Source: a virus. Taken from it: a DNA stretch of 64,000 bases. Positions 8,912 through 16,424 of this stretch are shown piece by piece. Every line of letters starts with the position of its first letter. Positions within the stretch are counted from its first letter, which is position 1. The notes below the pieces were generated by a model. That model was not told the origin of the DNA and did no database searches. It was given only the letters and a program-made list of their open reading frames with translations. The translations under genes and the position numbers were made by a program. The stretch lies in IMG/VR virus record IMGVR_UViG_3300028569_000018, positions 1-64,000 of that record; one strand, written 5' to 3'.

Positions 8912-9691
8912 ATGGCGTCGAAAGATTACTATAAAAAAGTTTTAGAGTCGTTCAAACTAAATGTTAACGAAGACGTTGTCGATGACGTGTTCGGTAAGGT
9001 AGCATTCGGTGGTGTACCAAACCGTAGCAAGTCAGGTAAAATTCTTAAATTACAGGGCCTTAGTCCAGTAAATACAAACCGAGAAGCTGATACGGAACGC
9101 GAAACTACTTTATTTGATGCATTAAATGATTGGACCGGTAGCTCTAGCCGTGAGGTTGTATCCGTATTATATAAATTTAAAGATTTAATTCGTGCAGCTC
9201 AGAAGAAATTCCCAGGCCTGTTCAATCCCAGCACATCTAATGGTACTATATTATATAGAGGCTTGGACGAAGTTAGCAGTAAATTAGCTGCTAAGCTCGG
9301 TAGTACTACTAGAGAAGATTGGCAACAGCTAAAATCAAGTCACGGTGTATACTGGGTATGTATGAAACCAGTAACGTATACTCCTAGAAAAAAGTGTCAA
9401 AGTTGGACAGATTCATTTAGAATTGCATCAAACGGATTTCTCGGAGAAGGATTGTTGGTGACTAAACAATCTGATGAATTCATGATTAACCAAGATTTAC
9501 TGCAGATTATATTTAGCGGTAGGAGCGAACGCGAAGTAATCCATTTCGGGACGGAATTTAAGAATAAAGTATATGTCGCAGTATCTGATGACGTGTTTCA
9601 TGATGAGATATTGAAGCGTATGCTCCGTCTACAGAAGGGAATGTCTAAATTAGACAAATTGCAGAATATTGCTAAAGTAGTCAAACTATAA
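8912..9691 (+). CDS. candidate ADP-ribosyltransferase (Alt-like)
   Basis: 259 residues. The N-terminus (YYKKVLESFKLNVNED) is a divergent tag-like helix. The body has an R-S-E pattern: ILYRGLDE around residues 113-120 (Arg116), a candidate S-x segment SWTDSFRIAS at 164-173, and SEREVIHFG at 205-213 giving the bi-glutamate E206-x-E208. Phage Alt/ModA enzymes transfer ADP-ribose from NAD to host proteins such as RNA polymerase, and T4 Alt is packaged in the head. It lies 6 nt after a tagged gene and is followed by the tail tube gene with a fresh promoter. Fold assignment is by motif only. Confidence 0.6.
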   Translation: MASKDYYKKVLESFKLNVNEDVVDDVFGKVAFGGVPNRSKSGKILKLQGLSPVNTNREADTERETTLFDALNDWTGSSSREVVSVLYKFKDLIRAAQKKFPGLFNPSTSNGTILYRGLDEVSSKLAAKLGSTTREDWQQLKSSHGVYWVCMKPVTYTPRKKCQSWTDSFRIASNGFLGEGLLVTKQSDEFMINQDLLQIIFSGRSEREVIHFGTEFKNKVYVAVSDDVFHDEILKRMLRLQKGMSKLDKLQNIAKVVKL

Positions 9692-9711
9692 CATGTTTTA
9701 TAAAACAATCG

Positions 9712-9719
9712 ATATTTAT
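9712..9719 (+). promoter_or_regulatory. late-type box ATATTTAT
   Basis: GATATTTATATTAAA, 22 nt before the tail tube start at 9742. Confidence 0.5.
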
Positions 9720-9741
9720 ATTAAATTAAAACACAAATAAC

Positions 9742-10230
9742 ATGGCAGAATTATTAGACCCGTCAGAGATAATGTATACCAGCTTTGAACCCAAAGTTGC
9801 GAACAGATTTATTATGTATATCGAGGGTATTCCAGCATATTTAATTAAAGCAGCAAACCGTCCCGGAATTACATTCGGAGATGTAGTATTAGACCACATT
9901 AACGTAGAGCGTAAGCTTAAAGGCAAAGGCCGTTGGAATGATGTATCAATTACATTATATGACCCGGTAGTGCCAAGTGCAGCACAAGCTGTTATGGAAT
10001 GGATAAGACTTTCACATGAATCAGTAACTGGTCGTGATGGTTATTCTGATTTCTATAAGAAAGATATTACATTTAATGCTTTAGGACCTGTAGGCGATAA
10101 GGTAGAAGAATGGACTTTGAAAGGGGCGTATATTGGTGACGCTAATTTTGGTGACTTTGACTGGAGTACGGAAGATGCGGTTAATATTCAATTAACTTTG
10201 AAATATGACTACGCGATTTGCCAATTTTAA
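9742..10230 (+). CDS. tail tube protein (gp19-like)
   Basis: 162 residues, close to T4 gp19 (163). The pattern NRFIMYIEGIPAYLIKAANR, ERKLKGKGRWNDVSITLYDP, VMEWIRLSH and C-terminal NIQLTLKYDYAICQF is typical of myophage tube proteins. It forms the inner tube inside the sheath. It is separated from the sheath gene by the endonuclease and early tagged genes, unlike T4 where 18 and 19 are adjacent, so this block looks like an insertion of accessory genes. Confidence 0.9.
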   Translation: MAELLDPSEIMYTSFEPKVANRFIMYIEGIPAYLIKAANRPGITFGDVVLDHINVERKLKGKGRWNDVSITLYDPVVPSAAQAVMEWIRLSHESVTGRDGYSDFYKKDITFNALGPVGDKVEEWTLKGAYIGDANFGDFDWSTEDAVNIQLTLKYDYAICQF

Positions 10231-10292
10231 TTTTCATTGATAATCCATAGAAAATAGGATAATCGAATTTGATAGTTAGAAGTATTTTCCTT

Positions 10293-10300
10293 ATATTTAT
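10293..10300 (+). promoter_or_regulatory. late-type box ATATTTAT
   Basis: CTTATATTTATTAGTATAAAG, 24 nt before the endonuclease start at 10325. Confidence 0.5.
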
Positions 10301-10324
10301 TAGTATAAAGAAAGTACTTTTAAC

Positions 10325-11167
10325 ATGAATAACACTTCTGATTTAAAATTTACCTGCCCAATTTGTAGTAACAAATATAAAAGTTACGTCGGTGTGAGCT
10401 CGCACCTATCACGTGAACATCACATTGGTACCCCCGCGGCACGATATATGGCGTTTCATAATATCACAGAAATACCAAAATGTAAATGTGGTTGCGGAAA
10501 CGACGTTAAATTCTTCCCAGGAAAAGGCGGCTGGTTTGGAGAATATTTGGTTGGTCACGTATCTAGAACAAATGGTGGATTTCAAACTAAAGAAGGATTA
10601 GAAAAATCAGCAAATACTAGACGCGAACGATTTGCTTCTGGTGAAATTGTGCAATGGAATAAGGGAACACATTACACGGCTGCACAAATGGTGCTTATTA
10701 ATGAACGGGCTAAACGTCCAGATAGACGCGCTAAAATTTCAAAAGCGCTTAAAGGTAGACCGAAGACCGAAGAACATAAAAAGATTATGTTAGTGCAACT
10801 AGCAAAAAATAGAAAAGAATTACTTAAAGGAAATCCATCAAAATTAGAATATACATTCGCGGAAATACTGACAGGATTAGGTATAGAACATATACATCAA
10901 TATAACGTAGATGGCTTTGAATATGATTTCTATATTCCTGAAAAGAATTTATTGCTTGAAGTAGATGGTGATTATTGGCACGGTAATCCTAATGTATATG
11001 ATGAATTACAACTCAACGGTATGCAACGTAAAAACAGAGGATTAGACACGTTAAAAGATATACACGCCAAGAAACATGGATATAATCTAGTCAGAATTTG
11101 GGAAAAAGATATTCGAAGCAATAGATTAACTGTAGTCCAGAAACTAATTGATATCATTAGAGCATAA
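10325..11167 (+). CDS. EDxHD/Vsr-like homing endonuclease with C2H2-like finger
   Basis: 280 residues. A finger at the N-terminus (CPICSNKYKSYVGVSSHLSR, EHH) is followed by a CKCGCG cluster, a basic linker with NUMOD-type repeats (AKRPDRRAKISKALKGRPKT), and a nuclease domain at about 175-280 containing LEYTFAEILTG, YDFYIPEKNLLLEVDGDYWH and GYNLVRIWEKDI. This is the EDxHD arrangement. It is free-standing downstream of the tail tube gene with its own box and was probably acquired by homing near a conserved structural gene. Confidence 0.85.
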   Translation: MNNTSDLKFTCPICSNKYKSYVGVSSHLSREHHIGTPAARYMAFHNITEIPKCKCGCGNDVKFFPGKGGWFGEYLVGHVSRTNGGFQTKEGLEKSANTRRERFASGEIVQWNKGTHYTAAQMVLINERAKRPDRRAKISKALKGRPKTEEHKKIMLVQLAKNRKELLKGNPSKLEYTFAEILTGLGIEHIHQYNVDGFEYDFYIPEKNLLLEVDGDYWHGNPNVYDELQLNGMQRKNRGLDTLKDIHAKKHGYNLVRIWEKDIRSNRLTVVQKLIDIIRA

Positions 11168-11182
11168 GGATTTTTCTTTTCA

Positions 11183-11190
11183 ATATTTAT
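11183..11190 (+). promoter_or_regulatory. late-type box ATATTTAT
   Basis: Only 7 nt before the ATG at 11198. If transcription starts a turn downstream as in T4 late promoters, the mRNA is nearly leaderless. Confidence 0.5.
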
Positions 11191-11197
11191 TAGTGAT

Positions 11198-11749
11198 ATG
11201 ATTAAACTATCCGATATACTTAAAGAAGCAGGTCGCACCGGCATTATGCGTGGTACCGCAGAGAAAGAGATGAATACAGGTATTCGTAAGGATTTCAAAC
11301 GCACGAATATAAATTATGGTGGTTGCGGTGTATTTGCTCAATTAATGTATTACGCAATAAAGAAAGAGTTTGGTGTGTCACCTATAATTCTAACTCTATT
11401 AAGACATAACGCGAGTAATAGGAATCGGTATAAGAACGATGCTAACATCAATAACTTTAAATCATTAGGTGACTTTAGTGATGTCGGGTATATGTTATCA
11501 CATATTATAATAGAAATACCGAATTCTAATTACTGCATTGATAGTGACGGTATTCATTCGAAAAAATGGTTTGATATTGAGTATACGCCGGACAGGTATA
11601 ATGATAAGATGACTATTCAGACATTAACTAGATGGGCTAGAAATAAGGAATCGTGGAACGATATGTTTGACCGCGCGGAGATTCCTAATATAGTGAAGAA
11701 GATAGATGCTATTATGGCTAATGTGCATAAAGTAATTAATGGTAAATAA
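11198..11749 (+). CDS. tagged protein with Cys-His-Asp triad-like motifs
   Basis: 183 residues. It begins IKLSDILKEAG, the short tag form. The body contains NYGGCGVFAQ (Cys43), SHIIIEIP (His102) and YCIDSDGI (Asp115/117), the order of a papain/transglutaminase-like cysteine hydrolase. A peptidase or amidase acting on host protein or peptidoglycan after entry would fit a packaged protein, but the fold is inferred from three motifs only. It has its own box. Confidence 0.55.
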   Translation: MIKLSDILKEAGRTGIMRGTAEKEMNTGIRKDFKRTNINYGGCGVFAQLMYYAIKKEFGVSPIILTLLRHNASNRNRYKNDANINNFKSLGDFSDVGYMLSHIIIEIPNSNYCIDSDGIHSKKWFDIEYTPDRYNDKMTIQTLTRWARNKESWNDMFDRAEIPNIVKKIDAIMANVHKVINGK

Positions 11750-11753
11750 TTAC

Positions 11754-11761
11754 ATATTTAT
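11754..11761 (+). promoter_or_regulatory. late-type box ATATTTAT
   Basis: 5 nt before the ATG at 11767 and immediately after the 11749 stop, so little or no leader is possible. Confidence 0.5.
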
Positions 11762-11766
11762 TAGAT

Positions 11767-12159
11767 ATGATTAAGTTACCAATAAGTATAGGCGACACAA
11801 TTCTGACGGGAAAGTTCCGTAATAAGAAAACGGTCGTAAAACATATAGGTAAAAATGAATTAGGACTACCTACAGTAAACGGTAAAGTTATAGTAAATTA
11901 TCGGTATTATACAGAACCGGAGCCAGAACAAGTTAAAGAACATAAAACAATTATGAAAGTATCACAATTCAAGAATCTCATAAGAGAAGAAGTCAAGTCC
12001 GTTATCAAGGAAGACCGTACGCGTCTTGCGCCACTAAATAGTGCACAGGAAAACCTCTTAAAAGCATTGTATCTCGTTACAAAGAAACACTATGGTTCAT
12101 TATCTGACCAAGAAATTATTAATACACTATCACATTTAACGACCCTATATACTGGATAA
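11767..12159 (+). CDS. small KOW-like domain with internal tag copy
   Basis: 130 residues. Residues 1-55 form a small beta domain (LPISIGDTILTGKFRNKKTV, GLPTVNGKVIVNYRYY). Residue 63 onward reads MKVSQFKNLIREEVKSVIKE, a complete N-terminal-type tag with its own ATG at 11953, followed by a short helical domain. Either one protein has the tag in the middle, or a second, 68-residue product starts at 11953. The next gene starts one base after the stop. Confidence 0.55.
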   Translation: MIKLPISIGDTILTGKFRNKKTVVKHIGKNELGLPTVNGKVIVNYRYYTEPEPEQVKEHKTIMKVSQFKNLIREEVKSVIKEDRTRLAPLNSAQENLLKALYLVTKKHYGSLSDQEIINTLSHLTTLYTG

Positions 12160-12160
12160 T

Positions 12161-12445
12161 ATGAAACTATCACAATTCAAACAATTAATTCGGGAAGAAG
12201 TTAAAAAAGCTATAGCTGAAAAAAGGCTAGTTGAAAATATTCTTAATCCGAAAGCATTTACTAAACTGTTTATTCAGAATGCAAAGAATGGCCTAGTAGA
12301 AAAGCCAGTAACATTTAAAGACCTTAAACAGTCATTAGATTATGTTACCAGATTATCCGGAATTCCGGACCTTAAGAAAACTCATAAAAAAGAATATGAG
12401 GAAATCATAGGACATTTATCATCATTCTACAATATCGAGAAATAA
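12161..12445 (+). CDS. tagged small helical protein
   Basis: 94 residues, beginning KLSQFKQLIREEVKKAIAEK, the best consensus copy of the tag. The remaining ~70 residues are helical with no recognised motif. Bases 12177-12207 are identical to 13588-13618 in another tagged gene, so the tag DNA itself has been copied recently. Confidence 0.6.
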   Translation: MKLSQFKQLIREEVKKAIAEKRLVENILNPKAFTKLFIQNAKNGLVEKPVTFKDLKQSLDYVTRLSGIPDLKKTHKKEYEEIIGHLSSFYNIEK

Positions 12446-12447
12446 TT

Positions 12448-13575
12448 ATGAAATTATCATCAGTCAAGAAAATCATTAGAGAAGAAGTTAAGAGAGTTCT
12501 TCATGAAGACGCTACTAACCAAACAGTTGTAGATATTGTAGCAAAAACTACATTAGATAATTTCGGTCCAAAAGTTAAGGCTCGTGTCCTACATTTTAAG
12601 GATAACATGTATACTGTAGGTCTTAGAAAAGGTATTAACGGTTTATATGACCCGCGATACTATAGTATGTTAGCTGATGATTTAAGAAATAATTTACCGA
12701 AAGAATGGTTAGAGCAATCATCTGTTGACGCGGTAAAAATTGGTACCGGCGGAGCAACCGAAGGTTCTATAATACTGCGGTTATCTCCAGTCGGTATTAA
12801 AGCTGTTGGTAAGTTAGCGAGATTCGGAGAATCAATTATTAAAGAAGCATACCCTAGAAGCACTCCGAACACGAAATTAACCTTATCCCTTATAAAAAAT
12901 CAAAATAAAATGAGAAAACCAAAATTATTAAAGGAGTCGATGATGTCTGAGATTGACCTGTTAGCTCAAGAAAGCGACGACGTTAAAACGTTCCTAAGTA
13001 AACTTAAACCATTCCTGCAGAAATTTGCGGCAGATGATAAAGCGTATGCTGACCCTAAAGTACTTAAAGGTATTGTGGCTATGTATTTTGACCCGAAAGG
13101 AGTTAAAGTAGCAATGGATGAAAGCGTATCTAAATTAACCGAAATGATTCGTGCTGAGATTAAGAAAGTTCTTAAAGAAGATTCGAGACAAGCGACATCT
13201 GCGGAATTCCAAAAAGCTAGTAAATTTGCGGCCACGAAAGGAATGAAATTATCTAGTATCGGTGTTGATAAAAAGACCGGAAAAGTAAAAATTCAAGCTT
13301 CTAAGAGTGAAACATCACCGGAAGAAGAATTTGAATTAGATGAATCTGTACCGACTCTGAGAAAATTAAAAGTTGGTAGTTTTGTAACGCCAAAAATAGG
13401 ACCGCATAAAGGTCAGAAGCATGAAATAATTCATGACTTCGGTAATGGTAAATACAATATCAAACCAGTCGGATTAACGGGCGCACAAATTAAATACAAA
13501 TTGGGCGCAGCCGGCGCAACAGAAGACCAATTTGATGTTGTACGAGAATCAATAAAAAAGCCGTCAAAGAGATGA
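12448..13575 (+). CDS. tagged protein with a second internal tag and C-terminal KOW-like domain
   Basis: 375 residues. The N-terminal tag KLSSVKKIIREEVKRVLHED is followed by a mixed domain to about 150, then LLKESMMSEIDLLAQE and, near residue 230, a second tag-like helix KLTEMIRAEIKKVLKEDS. The C-terminal 75 residues (VGSFVTPKIGPHKGQKHEII, DFGNGKYNIKPV) look like a KOW/SH3-type domain. The layout suggests a polyprotein that a prohead protease could cut at the I/L-x-x-E ends; this is inference. It overlaps the next tagged gene by 4 nt. Confidence 0.55.
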   Translation: MKLSSVKKIIREEVKRVLHEDATNQTVVDIVAKTTLDNFGPKVKARVLHFKDNMYTVGLRKGINGLYDPRYYSMLADDLRNNLPKEWLEQSSVDAVKIGTGGATEGSIILRLSPVGIKAVGKLARFGESIIKEAYPRSTPNTKLTLSLIKNQNKMRKPKLLKESMMSEIDLLAQESDDVKTFLSKLKPFLQKFAADDKAYADPKVLKGIVAMYFDPKGVKVAMDESVSKLTEMIRAEIKKVLKEDSRQATSAEFQKASKFAATKGMKLSSIGVDKKTGKVKIQASKSETSPEEEFELDESVPTLRKLKVGSFVTPKIGPHKGQKHEIIHDFGNGKYNIKPVGLTGAQIKYKLGAAGATEDQFDVVRESIKKPSKR

Positions 13576-13856
13576 AATTATCCACAATCAAACAATTAAT
13601 TCGGGAAGAAGTTAAAAATATTCTTACGGAAGAATCCGTCCCGAAAAAGATAAAGGATTTACGTGAACTTAATAAGTATTTTTTAAGTTCAGAAGTAGAT
13701 ACTATTTCAAATGATATATGGGGTAAAAACTCAACCCGTATCGTTAAGGATAAATTTAACAAACCTTATTGGGTGAAATATGTCTATAAAGGTACATATA
13801 ACAGATATCTAGAATTTAGACCGGCGACAGGAACGACACCCGGTCATTATAATTAA
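13572..13856 (+). CDS. tagged small protein
   Basis: 94 residues. Tag KLSTIKQLIREEVKNILTEE is followed by a small domain with aromatic strands (PYWVKYVYKGTYNRYLEFRP). It overlaps the upstream stop (ATGA). No family recognised. Confidence 0.6.
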   Translation: MKLSTIKQLIREEVKNILTEESVPKKIKDLRELNKYFLSSEVDTISNDIWGKNSTRIVKDKFNKPYWVKYVYKGTYNRYLEFRPATGTTPGHYN

Positions 13857-13903
13857 TGAACACGTGAAGTTATCACATGTTAACCGATATTAGATAAAAA
13901 ATC

Positions 13904-14731
13904 ATGAAAACACTTAAACTAGCATCACTTCTTAAAGAAGAACCATTAGCTCAAGAGCAAGATAACAATTACATGTTTTTTCAAAATTTGAAAACTATAC
14001 ATCATGCTGTTAGTCATTTATTGAAAATGGATGAAAGCTCAATTTCAAAATTATTGTCAGATGGACATGGCTGGGCATTAGACCACATAACAACTTCTGC
14101 TGATGATATTGAGGAAGTATATCATTTTTTAACTAGTAATTTATTAGGTGAAGCCGGAAACATCAATGAAGGTCTAGGAGCATTTCGTCGTTTAGTAATT
14201 ACAACCAAAAAACTTGGTGTAGTTAAACGTGAAGTAGAAGCTTTTATCAACCGCGAAAATATTAAAGCCGATTACCCAGATGCAAAGATAACCATTAAAA
14301 CGGTTGTACTGGCTGATAGATTAATAGTAGATGTTGAAGCAACGAGTGGTACTGCATTAGCCAGTAAAATTCTTGATATCGTTAAGAAGTTCGATAAAGA
14401 CGCAGTAGTTAAAGTTCGTAAGGAAAAGAAATTAAGTGCTGTAACAGAAGCAACAGTTGCTAATGCCGATTTATTCGGTCGCCAAAGGTTTATCGGAACG
14501 GTAGTATCAAACTACACATTAGCTGAATTAGTTAAGTTATTTAAAATAAGCGAAAAACGCGGACATCCTGATAAGGACAAGGCGACCAAGGTCTTGACTA
14601 GGATTAAATTCTTTGATTCTGAGGGCGATGTACCTATGAAATTTCCAAAGGATAAAACTAAAGACGGCAAAACTCTTAAGAATTTGATGGATATATGTTT
14701 CGGTCGTAAAACACCGTACTCACAAATGTAA
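13904..14731 (+). CDS. tagged protein, short tag form, unknown body
   Basis: 275 residues starting KTLKLASLLKEE, the short tag. Residues 25-95 resemble a helical phage domain (HHAVSHLLKMDESSISKLLS, DHITTSADDIEEVYHFL); a second possible cut site is NLLGEAG. Residues 120-170 look ferredoxin-like in strand pattern (ITIKTVVLADRLIVDVEA), and the C-terminus is basic. No catalytic motif seen; a virion-packaged role is inferred only from the tag and position. Confidence 0.55.
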   Translation: MKTLKLASLLKEEPLAQEQDNNYMFFQNLKTIHHAVSHLLKMDESSISKLLSDGHGWALDHITTSADDIEEVYHFLTSNLLGEAGNINEGLGAFRRLVITTKKLGVVKREVEAFINRENIKADYPDAKITIKTVVLADRLIVDVEATSGTALASKILDIVKKFDKDAVVKVRKEKKLSAVTEATVANADLFGRQRFIGTVVSNYTLAELVKLFKISEKRGHPDKDKATKVLTRIKFFDSEGDVPMKFPKDKTKDGKTLKNLMDICFGRKTPYSQM

Positions 14732-14788
14732 AACATTTCGGTAAGAAGAATAGATTTTAAATACTGATTATAAAATTAGTACAATTCT

Positions 14789-14796
14789 ATATTTAT
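14789..14796 (+). promoter_or_regulatory. late-type box ATATTTAT
   Basis: CTATATTTATTACTAA, 18 nt before the gp26-like start at 14815. Confidence 0.5.
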
Positions 14797-14814
14797 TACT
14801 AAATAATATAGTTT

Positions 14815-15675
14815 ATGGTACAGGTTACGGATGCATATCCAAAAGGTGAAATCACAGATTCACAATTAAAAGAAATAGCTTTACAAAAGTTCAAACAGGA
14901 CGACGCTAAAGCATTCAATTTTCCAACAGAAATAATAGATTTACCATCAAAAGGATTAGTATATCCCGAAGGTAATCCATTGTCGTCAGGTAAAGTAGAA
15001 ATGAAGTACATGACCGCGAAAGAAGAAGATATTCTTACTTCCGCGAACCTTATTAAACAAGGTGTTGTACTTGATAAGCTATTTCAATCGATGATAGTAA
15101 CACCAATCAAATATAATGATTTGATTACCGGTGATAAAAATGCTATCATGGTTGCCGCGAGAGTATTGGGTTATGGTAAGGATTACGAAGTAGAAGTTAC
15201 TTGCCCTGAATGTGGTGAGAAATCGAAAATTGTAATTGACCTAGGCAAATTAGCTGATAAGTCTATATCAGATGATGTGGTGGTAGAATCACCAAATAAC
15301 TTTAAGTTCACATTACCGCAAACAAAACGGGAAGTTACCTTTAAGTTATTAACTCATGGTGATGAAAGAAAGATTGACTATGAGCTAGAAGCTCTTAATA
15401 AGAAGTCTAAGAATAAAGATTCAGTAAGTCCAGAACTATCTACTAGAATGAAGCATGTTATCACATCAGTAGATGGTAATGATGACCAAGCGGTAATTAA
15501 TAACTTTGTTGATAACGAATTATTTGCTCAAGATTCAAAAGCATTAAGAGCATATATCAAAAGCATCGCACCGGATGTCAATTTAACATTTGATTTCGAG
15601 TGTAAGAGTTGCGGACATATCAAGGAGAATATGTCAATTCCAATTGACATTAACTTTTTTTGGCCTACCACTTAA
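14815..15675 (+). CDS. baseplate hub/assembly protein, gp26-like
   Basis: 286 residues. PTEIIDLPSKGLVYPEGNPL followed by VEMKYMTAKEEDILTSANLI is the signature of gp26-type baseplate proteins in T4-like phages. Two CxxC pairs, CPECG (about 131) and CKSCG (about 264), could bind zinc. It probably helps build the central hub. The last codons (INFFWPTT) overlap a downstream ORF in the +1 frame at a CTTTTTTTGG run, see the next entry. Confidence 0.8.
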   Translation: MVQVTDAYPKGEITDSQLKEIALQKFKQDDAKAFNFPTEIIDLPSKGLVYPEGNPLSSGKVEMKYMTAKEEDILTSANLIKQGVVLDKLFQSMIVTPIKYNDLITGDKNAIMVAARVLGYGKDYEVEVTCPECGEKSKIVIDLGKLADKSISDDVVVESPNNFKFTLPQTKREVTFKLLTHGDERKIDYELEALNKKSKNKDSVSPELSTRMKHVITSVDGNDDQAVINNFVDNELFAQDSKALRAYIKSIAPDVNLTFDFECKSCGHIKENMSIPIDINFFWPTT

Positions 15676-15892
15676 TTACAAACCGATATTACATGGTGAA
15701 CTCCATGATATAGTATTTTATGGTCGTGGCGGATATGATTGGGTCACGGCGTATAATTGGCCAATATGGCTAAGACGCTTTTATCTCAAGAAAATTCAAG
15801 AATCATATAAAGCTGAGAAAGATGCTCATAAGAAGGCAAATGAGAATGCTGGAAAGGGACAAAAGAAATTAGCTAAACCGAATATAAGGTAA
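15644..15892 (+). CDS. gp51-like small baseplate assembly protein; start unresolved
   Basis: The frame is open from about 15590 to 15892 and has no ATG before the conserved-looking part GLPLNYKPILHGELHDIVFY and PIWLRRFYLKKIQESY. Candidate starts are TTG codons at 15590 and 15644, or access by a +1 shift from the gp26-like frame at CTTTTTTTGG (15654-15663). The product resembles the small protein that overlaps gp26 in T4-like phages and aids hub assembly. I chose 15644 as the nearest non-ATG start; confidence in the coding region is higher than in the start. Confidence 0.55.
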   Translation: MTLTFFGLPLNYKPILHGELHDIVFYGRGGYDWVTAYNWPIWLRRFYLKKIQESYKAEKDAHKKANENAGKGQKKLAKPNIR

Positions 15893-15931
15893 TTATTCAA
15901 GATAATTATATTATATAATCATACAACAATT

Positions 15932-16333
15932 ATGAAATTATCTGCAATCAAACAATTAATTAGAGAAGAGGTTCGCAACGTAATGAGCGAGGCAGCTACT
16001 TTAAATCTAGATAAAAAATACTATTGGTTTGAATACTATCCACACCAGAGTAAAGCAGCAGTAGTCGTAACAGGAAAAACTCTAATGAGCTTGAAAAAAC
16101 TTTATGATATTGATGATTCCAAAGGGTTTAACAAAGCACTTGCCGCGGTTGGGGGGAAAAAAATCTATTTTGCTTCTGATGTATTTGATGAATCTTGGAA
16201 AGACATAACTAAATCTCTTGCTGCAGGAAAAGCTTTCGGTGATGTGACTGAAGATGGCTCTTTTGCAATTTCTCCAAATAGCATGGCTGAAGCTAAAAAG
16301 ATAGTAAGGGAGATTGAAGCGGATACCGACTAA
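15932..16333 (+). CDS. tagged small protein
   Basis: 133 residues with the tag KLSAIKQLIREEVRNVMSEA. The body is a mixed alpha/beta domain (KYYWFEYYPHQSKAAVVVTG, KIYFASDVFDESWKDI, FGDVTEDGSFAI). It lies between a baseplate assembly gene and a strong terminator. Function unknown. Confidence 0.6.
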   Translation: MKLSAIKQLIREEVRNVMSEAATLNLDKKYYWFEYYPHQSKAAVVVTGKTLMSLKKLYDIDDSKGFNKALAAVGGKKIYFASDVFDESWKDITKSLAAGKAFGDVTEDGSFAISPNSMAEAKKIVREIEADTD

Positions 16334-16364
16334 GTAGCTCCGTACGGTAGTTGTATATAATAAG

Positions 16365-16388
16365 ACGCATCATTAATTTGATGCGTTT
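16365..16388 (+). terminator. intrinsic terminator
   Basis: ACGCATCA (16365-16372) pairs perfectly with TGATGCGT (16379-16386) around a 6-nt loop, followed by TT. It separates the 14815-16333 unit from the next promoter. Confidence 0.65.
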
Positions 16389-16400
16389 CCATGTTCGCAT

Positions 16401-16408
16401 ATATTTAT
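16401..16408 (+). promoter_or_regulatory. late-type box ATATTTAT
   Basis: GCATATATTTATATAAAA, 16 nt before the start at 16425 and just downstream of the terminator. Confidence 0.5.
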
Positions 16409-16424
16409 ATAAAATAGAATCTAC

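Noticed and set aside
10236-10256. Hairpin after the tail tube gene
   Set aside because: GATAATCC and GGATAATC pair with one central mismatch and no T-run follows, so it was not called a terminator.
15590-15643. Coding extension of the gp51-like ORF upstream of 15644
   Set aside because: This stretch overlaps the zinc-finger codons of the gp26-like gene and its translation (ISSVRVADISRRICQF) looks like an out-of-frame shadow.
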